Shown here piece after piece: positions 63,767-64,000 of a DNA stretch of 64,000 nucleotides. Made by a program: the position numbers and the translations under genes. Origin of the DNA: Litorivita pollutaquae (GTDB lineage Bacteria; Pseudomonadota; Alphaproteobacteria; Rhodobacterales; Rhodobacteraceae); the NCBI RefSeq assembly GCF_003205515.1, contig NZ_KZ826489.1, positions 62,001-126,000 on the forward strand. The letters run 5' to 3'. The notes beneath the pieces are model-generated. The model was given only the letters and a program-made list of their open reading frames with translations, was not told where the DNA came from and made no database searches. Every line of letters starts with the position of its first letter. Within the stretch, counting starts at the first letter, position 1.

Positions 63767-64000
63767 ATGGCAACCAAACTCACGCAAAGCGTGGTGGACA
63801 AAATCCGCCATGACCAAGAAGCAGGCAAACAGATATATGACGCCTCTGTCAGCGGCCTTCGCATCGTCGTTGGTAAGAACAGCGCCAGTTACAAGTTAAT
63901 GGGCAGAATCAATGACGGCACTGACCGCTATATCTCACTCCTCATTGGTCGCACGGACGAGGTGTCGCTGAAATCAGCCCGAGAACGCGCTCATGAGCTA
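63767..64000 (+). CDS. tyrosine-type integrase, 5' end only
   Basis: The first 78 codons of a gene that runs off the window. The N-terminus (MATKLTQSVVDKIRHDQEAG, then YDASVSGLRIVVGKNSASYK and a basic SARERAHEL segment) matches the arm-DNA-binding domain (DUF4102 type) of phage and island tyrosine recombinases. AGGAG lies 10 bases before the ATG. Its position 167 bases from the tRNA-Leu fragment supports an integrative element extending to the right. Confidence 0.85.
   Translation, partial: MATKLTQSVVDKIRHDQEAGKQIYDASVSGLRIVVGKNSASYKLMGRINDGTDRYISLLIGRTDEVSLKSARERAHEL

Noticed and set aside
1-64000. CRISPR arrays, rRNA genes and insertion sequences
   Set aside because: No regularly spaced repeats, rRNA motifs, transposase genes or terminal inverted repeats of IS type were seen.

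Overview
The window looks like a chromosomal segment of an alphaproteobacterium, most likely a marine member of the Rhodobacterales (Roseobacter/Paracoccaceae group). The basis is gene content rather than a database match. It has an SUV3-like helicase and rpoH next to an rluD-type gene, a histidine tRNA without an encoded G-1 and with A73, and a nrdR/ribD...ribE/ribB/ribH/nusB riboflavin set. It also has VPLPA-CTERM sorting, TadE/TadG proteins, PleD next to a DUF3572 gene, and many small families (DUF4389, DUF6476, DUF6324, MmcB, DUF983) that I associate with this order. Most of the sequence is GC-rich, tightly packed core genome.

Layout. 1-9.3 kb: truncated RNA/DNA helicase, TPR, SCP2, lipase-like, FAH-family, M3 peptidase and dipeptidase genes. 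9.3-13.9 kb: rpoH with its terminator and a candidate mRNA hairpin, rluD head-to-head with a small membrane protein, tRNA-His, mmcB. 14.1-25.1 kb: riboflavin genes on the minus strand, interrupted by a plus-strand block of capsule/Kdo-transferase and export genes (kpsS-, kpsD- and kpsC-like). 25.2-27.3 kb: YjbQ, a further capsule-like protein and a VPLPA-CTERM protein. 27.4-33.8 kb: rpoD, dnaG, glutamate dehydrogenase. 34.2-36.9 kb: a TadG/TadE/TadE-like trio. 37-43.4 kb: TetR with a palindromic operator, LysE exporter, hom, recJ, tRNA-Glu.

43.4-51.9 kb is the most signalling-rich part. An AT-rich secreted orphan gene follows tRNA-Glu. Next comes a two-gene operon of an H-NOX-like protein that has lost its heme ligand and a GGDEF protein with an intact inhibitory site. 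MarR and PleD follow; the PleD lacks its phosphoacceptor aspartate. 52-54.4 kb holds an ECF sigma factor, a putative anti-sigma factor, a Spy/CnrX-like periplasmic protein and a four-EF-hand protein. 54.7-60 kb is metabolic and transport genes ending in metG. 60-63.3 kb pairs a chemoreceptor with a free periplasmic sensor-domain protein.

The right edge (63.5-64.0 kb) is the start of an integrated element: a 3' fragment of tRNA-Leu(UAA) cut in the anticodon loop, followed by the 5' end of a tyrosine-integrase gene that runs out of the window. No rRNA, CRISPR array or insertion sequence was seen.
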